From the NCBI GenBank assembly GCA_036971475.1, contig JBAIZL010000001.1:144134692-144198691 (forward strand): a stretch of 64,000 nt of DNA, written 5' to 3'. Position 1 is the stretch's first letter; each line of letters starts with the position of its first letter. The notes under the pieces are model-generated. The model was not told the origin of the DNA, made no database searches, and worked only from the letters and a program-made list of their open reading frames with translations. A program made the translations under genes and the position numbers. Below are positions 12,539-25,150 of the stretch, piece by piece. The stretch comes from Prosapia bicincta (taxonomy: Eukaryota; Arthropoda; Insecta; Hemiptera; Cercopidae).

Positions 12539-12622
12539 TTCCCGTTCCCCGTTAGTAATACGAGCTTCAGGAGTAAGCAGCAGACTACCCCAGACTATCT
12601 AAAGATCAATATAACATTGAAA
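12539..12622 (+). other. Short reading frame shared by both arms
   Basis: The frame reading FPFPVSNTSFRSKQQTT...YLKINITL also appears in the right arm (minus strand, about 26400-26485) as FPFPDSNTSFRSKQQTT...YLKINITL, in frame in both. Several of the differences are synonymous. A one-base length difference follows immediately after. This may be a remnant exon or simply a slow-changing stretch. No domain is recognised, and it is not called a gene. Confidence 0.25.
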
Positions 12623-15600
12623 CCGAAGAAAAGAGACCAGCTAATAACGCAGCCAATAATATAACAAATTTTATAGAGATTTCTTTATACTTTTAAGTAT
12701 CAGAGTAAGTGGCAGCATTGTGTGGATATGAACACTAGTAAATTATACAACTAGAAATAAATTCATAGACACTTGCACTAAAATGTTTATGTAATAACTA
12801 TTTCCTTCATTATAAACAGAGTTCTAAAGACAAAAGAAACAAGGAAGTTTATAAAGCATCACAAAAGATTGTAAACAGTTAAATTGAACTCCCTTCGCAA
12901 ATTGACAGTCTTTTAAAATATTATCGTATATTTTTTGAAGTGTAAATTCAAACTACAAAACAAAACCAAAATATACAACTAGCATTGGAGGTTAGTTGAA
13001 GAATAGAGCAATTCAAAGTGTCATATGACGTAAGAGTATATTCTATGTCATTTGGGGGAAATAAAGAAGGATAAAACATTAAAAGCTTCTGAACTGAAGA
13101 TTGCTTACACTTTCGGACGAGGGTTTACAAAAAATATGTATATTTAGTGATGAATGACTATAAGTGATATGAAAATATAGTATATTTAAACAATTCATAA
13201 ATAAAAACTATTAGAGAAAAATATTAAACAAATTTAAAACAAAATTATTTTCCAAACTAAGAGAAAATAGTTGAACATTGTATTACAGAAATACATTGGG
13301 AGTTAAAAAAGATGTGTAAACATGTTTGCTACAGACTTGGGGCTAATAATGCCGAGTGACCAAAACATTACCAGTGGTTATTTTTCGATTTAGTAGCTTC
13401 TAATCCTTTCCCCATTGTAATTCAATTATTCTCTCATGGTCTCAAGTAATGAGCTCATGTCCACCTAGGACCAATCACCAGGTCTGAGGGTACGGCTTAT
13501 AGGTAAAGCCACCCGAAAGGGGTAATAGGTCGGAATGCATATATTGGACTGAACTAATCCAATTGAGGTATTGATGTACGTAGAAATGGCCGTTCGGAAT
13601 GTTTTACTGGTCCCTAGTATTTTCGGAAGAGTATTGTAATGTTTGGAAAGAGTTTCCTCGTCCCAGAGGCTGTCTGGTCACCAGTCAAGGCCTTACAACA
13701 AACATTCAATATTCTTGAATGACCTTATTGCATGACCCGTTGCTACTAGCTACTCATACTCGCGACTGACGCTAGTCATACAAACGGAAGTAAAGAGTTT
13801 GAGGTTGGATTCATGAAGGTATCATAGGAAACCAATTGGGATTAAAGATATCTATCCTATTTCAGATACTCTTTATAATCACTTACATTTTTCTATACAA
13901 ATAGCAGAATATTGATTTGAATTTACCTTGTCCCTTCTGGTGAATCCCTGTTATAAGACGTGTTAAATAATTGTGTCAATTTCACTTCTCTCACTATTTT
14001 TAAATTCACATTAATGGCGTCATCTCACACTATTTTACAAAGGCCAGCGTATTATAATAACCTATTTTTATAGTTGAGATATGAAGTAACTAAGATATAT
14101 AAGCATATATCTCAAGTATCTGAACACCTTCGAGTCACTTTTTCGCTATGCCTGAGGTTATTTATTCCACGAGTCTGGACTTATTTTCACAACAGAAAAC
14201 AAAACACGTCCGTCTCAGTTGATAGTTTCGATTTTATTCAATTCCAGTATCGTTTTCTTAGAATATTGTTATTATTTAATACTTTTTTTTAACACCCCAC
14301 ACTTTTCTAATTGTCTTTTGTTGAATCATTTTGTCTTTACTTCTATTATAACAATTACTTTACGAAATGTATTTATTTGTATTTAAAAGTTTGTTCCAAT
14401 TACTTCGTCGTTTAGGTTAATATTTTAATATTCTGTAGTTTCCTCTCGATTACGGCTAGTAATAAGAATGTTTAAACAATTTTTACCTCGCGTATTAAAA
14501 TATCCCATATAACTTTATTACCTTTAGAGTCTGTTGTGAAACTATTTTAAATCTATCTGGTGCACCTGTAGTTCGATGATAACTATTAAAACTCTCTTTA
14601 CTTTTATTATATTACCTTTACAATTTTGAACTATTAAACAACTTTAAATAATTACATTTAAATTCAGTTGATCCTAAATATAGTTACGTGTTCTAATTTT
14701 ACATGTTATAATATAATTAGTGTAAATTATTGTAATATTAGGGGTTATTGCTATAAGACGTTGGTCATTAAATAGATTGTATACCTATATAAAAATAAAA
14801 AGCTACCTATATATATTGAGACGTGTAATACGTTTCAGCTCTAAATGTATCAGACACAAAAGCCAAATTCTTCCACTACTATATTCTGTGGGACTAAAAA
14901 TGTAACAAGATTTTATGTTTGTACATATGTTATAATAACACATGTTTACATAGTAGAAAAACTACTTTACTATTACCTAAAAACATAAACACGTTCCGAA
15001 GAATATATGTAATAATTCAGTAGTATTCTATGTTTATTGAGGTTATATATAATCTTCAAACCATGTAATCGAAGTACATTACTTTGAAAAATCTTCGATA
15101 ACCGATCACATACGGGTTGGGATTCTAATTAATATTAACATTTTGATGTAAAACTACGTTTATTAGCTTGGAATGTAAAGGAGATAAAGGTGTTAATCTA
15201 ATAAAACCACATTGTTGATAATATAACGTTTAAACTGCAAAGGTCAAATAAATTTTAAAAATCCCACCAACAAAATAATAAATAACTATTGCAGTCACTC
15301 TAGGTTAGATGTATGTTACATTGTAAAATGGTTCATGGTTGCTTTGTTACAAAAGTATAAATAATTTCAACCACCGTACGTTATAATTATTGAATACATG
15401 TCTTCTAATTCAAGGCATTGCGCAGAAATACAATGACACCCCTGTGGGCTTTACAACAAGGTATTTATTTTACGTGATACGGCTGGGTTGCCGACGATTT
15501 ATATTCTAAAATATTTAAAAAAATATGTCTCCCTAAATAGCACAGTTGTGAAGAGAAATTTTAGATAGATGGAAAAAGTTAAAAGTAACACCCATTGCTA

Positions 15601-15953
15601 GATACTGTATGATAGATTTGGTTAAGAGATTATGTATGCATTTTATAATGTGCTAAGACGTCCAAACAATGACGTTCTAGTTTTTATTTAGTTATTTATA
15701 TACAATAGAGACACTTATACCTATACACAATGAACCCAATATTGTTAATGGATATTCCTGTAGACATTCTTCCCGTCACTGGTGCTACTAAAGATAAATG
15801 GACAACAATTATTTTCATAATGGTCTTCTTTTATGTTATTGTATCCAGAACTTTTACATGAACATAATTCGGAAGAAACATAACTTAGTTAATGACTCGG
15901 ACTTTTATACATACAATCCATTATTCAGTTTCCCCATTAAAATTTATAGTCTT

Positions 15954-15956
<3 letters not shown>

Positions 15957-16025
<69 letters not shown>
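15957..16025. repeat. Compound (AC)n(AT)n microsatellite at the inner end of the left arm
   Basis: About 27 AC units to 16010, then AT units. The arm homology ends exactly in this run; the right arm begins in the complementary TG run at 20729. Sequence on the spacer side is not homologous. Confidence 0.95.
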
Positions 16026-16984
16026 CATCAGATCATGAACTCTTTACTTATACTATCTGTACAATAGTATGTGATTCAATTAGGCAAGTTGAAAGATATA
16101 AACCAAACCAGTATTGATATTTATCACTGTGTAAAATGACATAAGTCATATAAATTTATTGTACAGATATAAACAACATGAGCAGTATAAAACCGCAGTT
16201 ATTATCACTTAAGATTTAAAAAAAACCGATTTTGCACTGAAACAAATATCGCAGTAGCTTGTACATTTTCAGCTTCATTCGTCGCATGTTTTGAGGTAGT
16301 AAAATACTGTAACAAACTGTTATCGCTTTAAAACACAAGTCTAGCTGAGCCGGCTTTATACACCCAGTCATGTATTATGCCGCACCTATTTCCGCGTTAT
16401 TACTCTTGAGATATTGAAATTCGAAAATCTTCTCATTACAAAATATGTTTCAAGTAAATGGTTTTGAACAACCTAATTTTATCTGATTCAACTTTATTAT
16501 ATATAACAATAATGCTCTCATGCTATATAACCCATATTACATTTTTTTCTATGGTAGGATAGAATGAGGAAACTTATTTTTCTGTCAAAATAAATCTGCA
16601 AAATACATTGAATTGATAAAAGAATGTATCATAAGCAATTATAAACAATTAATGAACATGTATTCATAGTCGACTTTCAAAATAGTTTTCATTGCATTCC
16701 TAATTATCTGATCTCTTTAGGACATCGGACAGTATTTAAGGACCAGCAATAAAACGGGCCAGTTATTAAAATATACTCTATTAAAATCTCCTTCTCAGAG
16801 GATTATTCGTAGACAAAATATTACTTTTTTAGGAGAAACACAAGTGACATTTCACAGAAATCAAATGTGAGGATAATAAACGAAAAAGGAGTAACTATTC
16901 AAAAGTACCTTGGATTATAACTGTAATAAACAACATTTTCTAAGGTATTGCTGCTCATGTTGCGTATATCTCTGCTATGAATTA
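16026..16984. other. Single-copy spacer, part 1, no gene seen
   Basis: AT-rich sequence without long frames, without similarity to the arms, and without recognisable element ends. Confidence 0.6.
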
Positions 16985-16993
16985 TGTTATATA

Positions 16994-17052
<59 letters not shown>

Positions 17053-17119
17053 TTATGTGTGTGTGTATGTTTGTGTGTGACTGTGTGTGTGTGTGTGTGT
17101 GTGTGTGACTGTGTGTGTG

Positions 17120-17165
<46 letters not shown>

Positions 17166-17212
17166 TGTGTGTGTGTGAGTGTGTGTGTGTGTGTGTGACT
17201 GTGTGTGTGCGC

Positions 17213-17246
<34 letters not shown>
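16985..17246. repeat. Compound (TA)n(TG)n microsatellite with CTG/TTTG interruptions
   Basis: TA units to about 17028, then a long imperfect TG tract broken by GTGACTGTG and GTTTATG steps. It is the strand-reversed architecture of the run at 15957. The long Cys/Val or His/Thr frames across it are microsatellite artefacts. Confidence 0.95.
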
Positions 17247-17249
<3 letters not shown>

Positions 17250-19645
17250 TTGCAACGCCCCCTCGTTTTGAGCGATCTCAGCTGGTCCCACCCTGGCATC
17301 CGCTTCGTTTGCTTTTTGTAATATATGCTAGTGGTGGTGGTGGTTTTCACAAATTTTATGTTAGTTGTTTTGGTAAAATATGTTTTCTACCGTTCTCATA
17401 ACCCATGCCTAAAACCCCGGTGTTCAAACGCCGATGACGCGCCTAAGCACACTCCTGCCTTCATGTTTGTATAACACCTTAAAATGGTTAATGATTTTTT
17501 GTCGGGTCTTTTACAGTCATAATTGTCAGTTATGTAGTCACCTGGAAAGAATACAATGCTAGCATGTGTAAAACATTTTAGATGGTGTTACATATAAAAA
17601 AAAAGAAATTTCAGAAAACGGACGAGAATATATTCAAAAATGTAACAATAATAGAACTATATCAAAAAAATTGTAATTTGTTAGAAATAAATCAAATCTC
17701 TGGTTGGTAGTGGCATCTGTAGGAAGAGTTTGAACTAAGATTAAAGTAATATGCGCGGTATCTAGAACGCTTGCTTGCTACTGATAATTGAACTCTCTTG
17801 AAATCAGGATGTAGAAGTCAATGGTCGTCTCCGAGAGCGAGGAAATGTATTTCTTTAATTTTTAATGTAATAGTCATTTTTTTAATTTCTTGTAATCAGA
17901 ATGTGTAGGACAGCGCACATCTCCAATGACGAAGATGGAACGCTAAGTTACTTAAGCATTTTCAAAATCAAGACCGAGCGAATATTGTGTGGATTTTTTC
18001 AATAGAAGGATGCGAGGCTACACCTTGTTAAAACAGCCAAGTGAAAAAAATCAAACTTTAGTAAACTATCACAAAATCTAAAATGCTTAAACAGTTTAGT
18101 ACAATGTTAATAAACTTAAAATTTTTCAATAGGTACATAAATGTAATTTATGCATTATTTGGTGCATTTGTTTTCAGTTTAAATTGTAACAATTAATTAT
18201 GAAAAGAGCAAGCTAGCAAACTCGAAAACAGAGTCATTTCTGCCATTGATTTGTTAGTATGTAAATTTCCTCATAAGTAAATTGTTAAATGTTCACAAAT
18301 CAGTAACTAACGCAATGTTTCAGAAATATTTATTTAGGTTTGTAACTTTATAATTTTTTTGCTAAATAAAATATGTTTGATTTGTTTTGACTGAAGATTA
18401 GGAGAGCAATTACTTAACAAGCACACAAATCCCTTGCATCCTAATTTAACAAGCCTTTACATAATAATTTAATAAGACTTTGTAGGTCATCTTCGAAATA
18501 TGTAACTATAAACTACAATATTTAAAATCAGCTTTATTTCATAAGAATTAAAGCCAACAAAAATAAAAAACAGTTACACATGAACACTCAGAAACCCCAG
18601 CTACTCTTGCCATGTTCATAGATCTGCAGACACGGCAAAGGGGCCGTGCAATATATTCTTAATTTACCGGTTCAAAAACTCCTGTGTTTTTTAAATATGA
18701 TCTGCCAGTAGACATAGTCCCTGGACTTAATTGTAAAAACCAACTATTTTTCAGAACAGCTCAATATATTTAAATAAATTTATCTTCAGGAGAGAAATCT
18801 CCTAAAGAAACAATTGGCTCTGAATTTGATCTAATTTATTAGTTACTGAATTTTAACTATTTGTGTGATCTGATTTATTAATCATTATTTATTAGTAGGA
18901 AAAACCAGAAGTTTTATTTATTGTTCAACACAGAAACAATCTTAATAATTTTTTTTATATAATAGATTTAATTGCTGTTTCAAGCTTAAAGAAATTATCA
19001 CATACTGAAATACAAGATAATATTTTCTCTTACTGTTATTTTATTTGTTTATATTCAAAAATAATTATATAAACTGTTCTCATATTTGATACACTTATTT
19101 TATACACAAAATTTTATACTGAAATTTACTAATTATATCCACTTTTTTAAACAAACTTTTTTCTTAGTTTAGTTGAACTTACTTAACTGACCCGTTTGCT
19201 TACATAGTTTAAAATAAAAAATAATTCACATCATTTAACTTTCCAAGTGAATTGGTAAATACTAAGTCTTATCTCGACAATTATAAAATTTGTATAAATT
19301 CTCATAAATTTTACCTTTCCTAAACATGGCTCATTTATGTCGAAACCACTGTGTGAATATTAAATTTAATATTCTTTCAGTCATTTTTTCATGGTCATGT
19401 AAAAGCATAGTGGTCAACATATTAATAGAGCAATAGACAAGCAGGAATTTGTGCTTCTTGCTATACTGATTTTTTTTATGACATCTTATTTCTTAATCAT
19501 TTTTAATATATAAATTATTTGTATTATATTTAACACTAATTTAAAATTTTTGATTAGAGTGAAGCCATTGTTTATTTTTATTTTAATGAAAATTTTGTAT
19601 TTAATAAATTTAACTACTAAATTTTACGTTATGTTTAAAAAAAAT
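17247..19645. other. Single-copy spacer, part 2, no gene seen
   Basis: 17250-17460 is somewhat GC-rich (CCCCCTCGTTTTGAGCGATC, later GGTGTTCAAACGCC) and directly abuts the TG tract, which is how some short retroelements end. No tRNA-like head was confirmed. The rest is AT-rich, with a small hairpin around ACGGC...GCCGT at 18631-18648. No frame worth calling was seen. Confidence 0.5.
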
Positions 19646-19652
19646 GACTTGC

Positions 19653-20061
19653 CAAGAGTTTCACTGTCCAATCCTCGGTTCATTTCGTCTTGAGACCGGA
19701 TCTCTGGGGCGCTGGAAGCAGCCAACCCTGGAAAGTCGGCGTGAGTCCTGATACATTCTTTTATGATCTTAACGTACCTGACGCTGAGTCTGGAGCCCTC
19801 GTTCTTAATTTGAGTCAGACGACAGAAACACTGTTGTACGGATCCATCTGGCCCTCTGTGCTCTTCTAAGCGTGAACTGACATTACGGCCGACGGCGTCT
19901 CGTATTAAAAATTCTTTTCAGACCGTGCTGAATTTCTTTTGTTACAAGCCGTTGTGTCTTGGTTTTTATTACGGCTATCAAACCTTCCCCCCACGCATGG
20001 TTTTTCGCTATCTCAGTGCATTTTCCTGTATTGGCGGGTTGAACAACGCATTCGAATAAAC
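19653..20061 (-). CDS. Exon-like coding block of unknown gene, frame-shifted
   Basis: Unrecognised. On the minus strand, a good acceptor (TTTTTGCAG, AG at 20063-20062) opens a frame at 20061. The frame begins LFECVVQPANTGKC, continues HAWGEGLIAVIKT and TKEIQHGLK, and stops at 19883. The +1 frame becomes open at 19917, reads RDAVGRNVSSRLEEHRGP, then RLTQIKNEGSRLSVRYVKI and THADFPGLAA, and runs to 19624. A one-base shift between 19886 and 19917 would join them. A GC-type donor (GGCAAGTC) lies at 19653-19646, giving an internal-exon size of 409 bp. Base composition is clearly more GC-rich than all surrounding spacer, and the amino-acid mix is protein-like. No family is recognised. It could be a decayed exon, a retrocopy, or a fragment of a mobile-element protein. 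Confidence 0.45.
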
Positions 20062-20483
20062 CTGCAAAAATTTGTTATCGTTATTTGAAACACTCAAAAC
20101 TATCTATTTCATTATATTCGTCGTAACCCTTTAAATATTTAAGTTTTTTTGGATTCGGTGTTCACTATTGTTGCTGTTGGAAGCTGCTGGTACTTTTGAA
20201 ATGTGATGGTTGTTGGTTGCTTAGTTCTTAAATTAGCATTTCTTTGATGTTTTTCGGCACTTTCAAATTTTTACTGCACTCCCGTTTGTCATATTTAGTT
20301 AGTTAATTACAATATTTATTTATTTATTTATTATTATAAATTTTTTTTAGTTTTTCAAAAATGTATTTGCTTCTTTACTACGTTTCTTTATTACAAAAAT
20401 TTAATCTTTATTACATTGAATCAAATATCCAAAATCTAGAAATTGTTAACATCATAACTTGGGCAGTCATTTTGGCCGTCTTA
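20062..20483. other. Single-copy spacer, part 3, no gene seen
   Basis: AT-rich. It includes a TTTA run near 20319-20334 and a glutamine-codon-like CAG/CAA cluster on the minus strand near 20165-20220 too short to call. It ends in the TG microsatellite. Confidence 0.5.
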
Positions 20484-20728
<245 letters not shown>

Positions 20729-21886
20729 GAAGACTATGAATTTTAATGCGGAAACTGGATTGTATGTATAAAAATCCGAATCAATAACTGAATTTTGTTT
20801 CTTGCGAAATGTATTCATGTAATGGATAAGCTCTGGATACAATAAAATAAAAACAAGACGATTATGAAGATTTTTTTTTCATTTATCTTTAGTAGCATCA
20901 GTGAAGGGGAGAAAGTACATAGGAATATGCATTAACAATATTGGCTTACATCCTGTATAGTTGTAAGGGTTCTCTATTGCATATAGGCGAAAAGGAAATA
21001 ATAAATTAGACGTTCCAGCATATTATAAAATGTGTACCTAACCTCTGAACCTAATTTATCAAATAATATCTAACTATTGGTAGTATTTTAACTTTTTTCA
21101 TCCGTCTAAAGTGGGGATAATAAAAGAAAAATTCTCTTTACATGTGTACAATTTAGGAAGACATATTTTTAAAATATTTTAAAATATAAATCGTTGCATC
21201 CCTGCCTTATCACGTAGAAAAGCTGGTTGTCAAGCCCACGCGGGTGCCATTGTATTTTTGCACAATGCGTTGAAACAAAAGGCATGTATTCAGTTATAAC
21301 GTACGGTGGCTGAAATTGTTTATACTTTTATAACAAAGGAACGATGAACTAAAATGTAACCTGCATATAATCAAGAGTGCCTGGAAAAGTTCTTTATTCA
21401 TTTATGTGAGGAATTGTATCAATATAATTGATTTTATAATTTTAAAAGCTAAATTATCAACATAATGGTTTTATTTGATACATGCGTTTATCTCAATTAC
21501 ATTCCATGCTAATAAACGTAGTTTTATATAAAAATGTTAGTATTAATTAGAATCCCAACCATATGTCATCGGTTACTGAAAATTATTCACAGTAGCGTAC
21601 TTCGCTTACATGGTTTGAACATTATATTACCCCAAAAAACATAAAATATTACTCAACGTGTACATATGTTTTTCAAAACGTTTTAATATTTTTACTTAAT
21701 AGTAAAATAGTTTTTTGTACTATATATACATGCGTTAATATAAAAAATGTACTAACATAAAAGATCGATAAATATTAAGCCCACAGTATATAGTCGTAAA
21801 ATAATAAGGGTGGTGAGTGTGGTACGTTTAAAGCTGTAAAGAATTACACGTCACAATATATATAATAGATTTTTATTTTTATATGG

Positions 21887-22873
21887 TGTAACGCATTTTA
21901 TTTTAAACTTTAATTCCTGAGGAATTAAGGTTGATATAAAATATTGCAGCAATTGCTACATAATGAGATGATGACCTGCAAAGTCAAATTTATTTGAAAC
22001 GTAAGAGTTTTGGGTTCGTTAAATAATTCAACGCACAAATCTTTCATTCAAACAAATCAAGCTTTGCTTTATTAAGAAAAATATATTAAATCACAAACAA
22101 TAAATATTCGACAAATACTATGCTAGTTACAAATTTCCTAAATTTAACAGATTACTTTTTTATTCAGAGCTTTACTGTCTACAAATCTATGGCTGAGAAA
22201 TTACCCTTTTTTTGAATTTTCTTTGCGAATTCATTCCATATTTTATCATATAATTTCGACCTATAAAAATCTACCACATGATGCCAAGAAAATTACATTT
22301 ACTACATTATTAATAGAAAGAACTCAGCATTGAACGTTTAAAATTTTAAATTTTGAATGATTACTGTTTAAATAATTAAATTTTCAATTTGTTCACTAAA
22401 CTTCTTAATTTTTTACAACTTAGCTGTTTGTGACAACCGATGAAGCAATGCATTGCTCGTTAGATGAATTTTTAGAGTATCAGCGCGCTCGTAATTATGA
22501 ATTTGGTCCTGGCATTGTACCGTAACGCAGCATTCCATCTACTAAACAAAAAGGAATATAATAAACTGTTACAACTTTAAAAAAAAATAAACTTTTCCTC
22601 GCTCTGCTATCTTAATGCACGGCTGTTAACTCCATGGTTTGGACGAGACAGAGAGTTAGAGAGCTGTGGGCACTTCCCACGCACCTTAATTACGGCCCAC
22701 ATATCTGCGCAATTTTAGTTTCAAACTTTTCTACCTAGTGGTCAGTCTCACCCACAGATTTACTTTTACAAATTGACAATTTTTTAAAAACTTATTTATT
22801 GTTACATTTTGGAATTAATTCACGTTTGTTTTCTGAATCTGATTTAATATGTAACCACCTAAAATGTGTTACA
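21887..22873. mobile_element. Unclassified 987 bp DNA-transposon-like insertion with 14 bp TIRs
   Basis: It begins TGTAACGCATTTTA and ends TAAAATGTGTTACA, which read from outside in are 14 bp inverted ends differing at one base. The left arm at 14775-14815 lacks the block: the flanks CATTAAATAG...TATACC and TATAAAAATAAAAA are joined there, so this is an insertion in the right arm. The flanks suggest a very short target duplication (possibly CCA), but it is not clean. No transposase frame lies inside, so the element would be non-autonomous. The superfamily is not assigned. Confidence 0.55.
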
Positions 22874-23834
22874 ATTGGTATATAAACTATTTAATGAGTA
22901 ACGCCACATATCAATGACCCCTAATATTACAAAAAATTAAAGTAATTATATTATAACATAGTAAAATTAGACCAAGTAAATAAAACTAAGATCAACCGAA
23001 TTTATATGTAATAAATTAAAGTTGTTAAAATGTAAAGATTATGAAGACAATCTAATAAAAGTAAAGAAAGTTCGAATAGATATTATCGCTCTATAGGTGC
23101 AGCATAGAGATTTAAAATAGCTTCACACCAGACTCTAAGGTTAATAAAGTTATATGGGATGTTTCAATACGCGAGGTAAATATTGTTTATACATTCATGC
23201 TGTAGGCCGTAATGTACATCGCTGTAATAGAGAAGAAATTACAGAATATTAGAACATTTACTTAAAAGACAAAATTTTTGAACAAAACTTTTAACTCAAA
23301 TAAATGTATCCCGTAAAGTGAATTATGATTATAAAAGTGAAGACAATATGACTCAACAAAAGGCAATTAGAAATGAGTGAGTGTTTAAAAAAAATATTAA
23401 ATAAAATATAACAATTTCCTATGAAAACTATATTTATTGAACTAATTTGATCGGCAGGCTTCACACAACCTGAAGAAGAGAAATTGCAGATTATTCCAAA
23501 AAAAAAAGCGTTTGGGCTAGCGTCACTTGTAATTGCTGCTACCAACTCAGTCAGACGTGGTGTTGTGAAAATCAATCCCGACTCGCGGGATAGATATTCT
23601 CAAAAAATGCGAAGTAGTCTGTCGGAGGTGTTCAGATACTTGAGTTATATACTTAAATATCTTATTTAAATCAATTATCGACCATAAAATAAGTTAATAT
23701 ATAACGCCGGCCTTTGTAAATTAGTATGATAAGACGCCATTAATGTGCCTTTAAAATAGGGAGAAATTGTCGAAATTGATACAATCATTAAACATGTTTA
23801 GAACAGGGATTCGCCAATAGGGACAAGGTGGGGC

Positions 23835-25150
23835 CGTGGGATGTTTGCTTTAAAAAAAAAGATTCTGCAAAACTACTGGAACTATCTTCAAGTTTATATT
23901 AACAATATATTTTAAAGACACATTCTTTCGAACTGGAATTTTAGGCATTCAAAATTTAAGAAAAATAAACAGCTTAGGAGAAATTAATCCCTTATAAGCT
24001 AATAAGGTAAAATAACAAATCTCCAAAATCAGCTCTCCATTCAACCGTGTGCTGCAATGAGGAGTATATCATTGGTTGATTAGAGAAATCCAATATGGCT
24101 TTATTACTCAGACTATATATATATGGTTATTTTTTAATTATGTTGTATGGTTAGTATTAACTGTAATATAGTAATGGTTTTTTTTAATATGTATAACAAT
24201 CTTAAGTTAGAATATATAACCTTACGTTTTGGCTACTTGTATCGCACACACATATCAATTGAAACTTTAAGCTACCTTAAACACATAACCAATCGATCTC
24301 ATCTTGTTAATAGTAGGCTATATTAATCAGTCAATATCTTATAAATAAATAGGTTTTTGGAGGTATATGCAGAATTAAACAGATATTTTCACTTCAAAAC
24401 GATATTTTGCTATTTGTATAGAAAAGGAAATAAGTTGAAACATTGTACTATTTAGCTAAATATAAAAGAGTACTAACTATACGTAAACACTTAATTGAAA
24501 TGGAAATTTTATATTTAGACTCTTTGTTATTTGTTTTATAGTTTAAAATTTGGAATACAGTAGGAATTGTAGGTTCAAGTAATACTAATATAAAAATTTA
24601 AATAATAGGTCAATAATATCAAAATAAGGTATCAAATAAAACATTGTTATTTTTCAATTAGCATCAAGGTTTCTTTTACATAAAGTCAAATTCACCGGGA
24701 GAACAATTATAGTCTTTAAGTAAAAAATAACTCTAAAAAAGTCCGTGACCCCATTAAATTTCTGAAAGGCCTACTAGTACACAGTCTAGACAAATTTGTA
24801 AAGCTTCTCTTAGTGGTTATATTTCTTGCACTCTTTACTAATAATTTTAAAAATATTTTATAAGAACATAGAATTTCCATTTTATAACACACGGTTACAA
24901 ATTATGTGCTATAAGTAAACAGTTATAAACACAGTATGAGAACTATGTGTTGAAGTGTGTTATAAATGTGTGTGTGGGGGAAAAGTTATTCTACAAATCA
25001 TATACTACAATAATGGTAAGTGTATGAATGACGAAAGTCAGCTATAACCCAAAGTTACTGTATTCAGTGCAACTTATTCTGTATCCTTATTATAAGATTG
25101 ACTTAAAGTCGCCATTGTGGTACGTAAAACGAGTAAGAAGAAAGAAATAT
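23835..25150. other. Right-arm-specific insertion, ~1.3 kb, unclassified
   Basis: The left arm goes from the match of 25150-25210 (left about 13855-13890) to the match of 23800-23833 (left about 13935-13970) with only about 40 bases between. The right arm has about 1.3 kb there. The block starts with GTGGGGCCGTGGGATG and contains AGTCCGTGACCCCATT near 24740. These G/C-rich pieces in AT-rich DNA recall transposon ends, but no matching inverted pair was established. No coding frame was seen. Confidence 0.45.

Larger units (their letters stand above)
6130..15956 (+). repeat. Left arm of giant imperfect inverted repeat
   Basis: Read in reverse complement, this block matches the right side of the window in the same order. 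Anchor pairs are 6136-6185 with 40146-40193; 7690-7975 with 38130-38385; 8420-8580 with 37125-37285; 9350-9860 with 28815-29345; 10033-10190 with 28469-28610; 11160-11450 with 27810-28060; 12000-12260 with 26800-27060; 13430-13560 with 25480-25640; 14080-14220 with 23540-23650; and 15800-15956 with 20729-20870. Bases 12111-12160 and 26900-26949 form a 50-base identical run, while other parts are clearly diverged. No convincing gene was seen inside. It contains a GATA microsatellite at 7203-7229. Confidence 0.88.

Noticed and set aside
15798..16067. Frames on both arms with a shared peptide near DSDFYTYNP beside the microsatellite
   Set aside because: The two arms share the peptide, but a 7-base indel directly after it breaks the frame, and the rest of both frames is CA/TG repeat. 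It reflects arm homology, not a gene.
16899..17401. Long His/Thr and Cys/Val frames
   Set aside because: These are translations of the TA/TG microsatellite; no protein support.
17410..17460. B-box-like GTTCAAACGCC near a TG tract, as a possible SINE head
   Set aside because: No acceptable A-box at the expected distance upstream and no tRNA fold.
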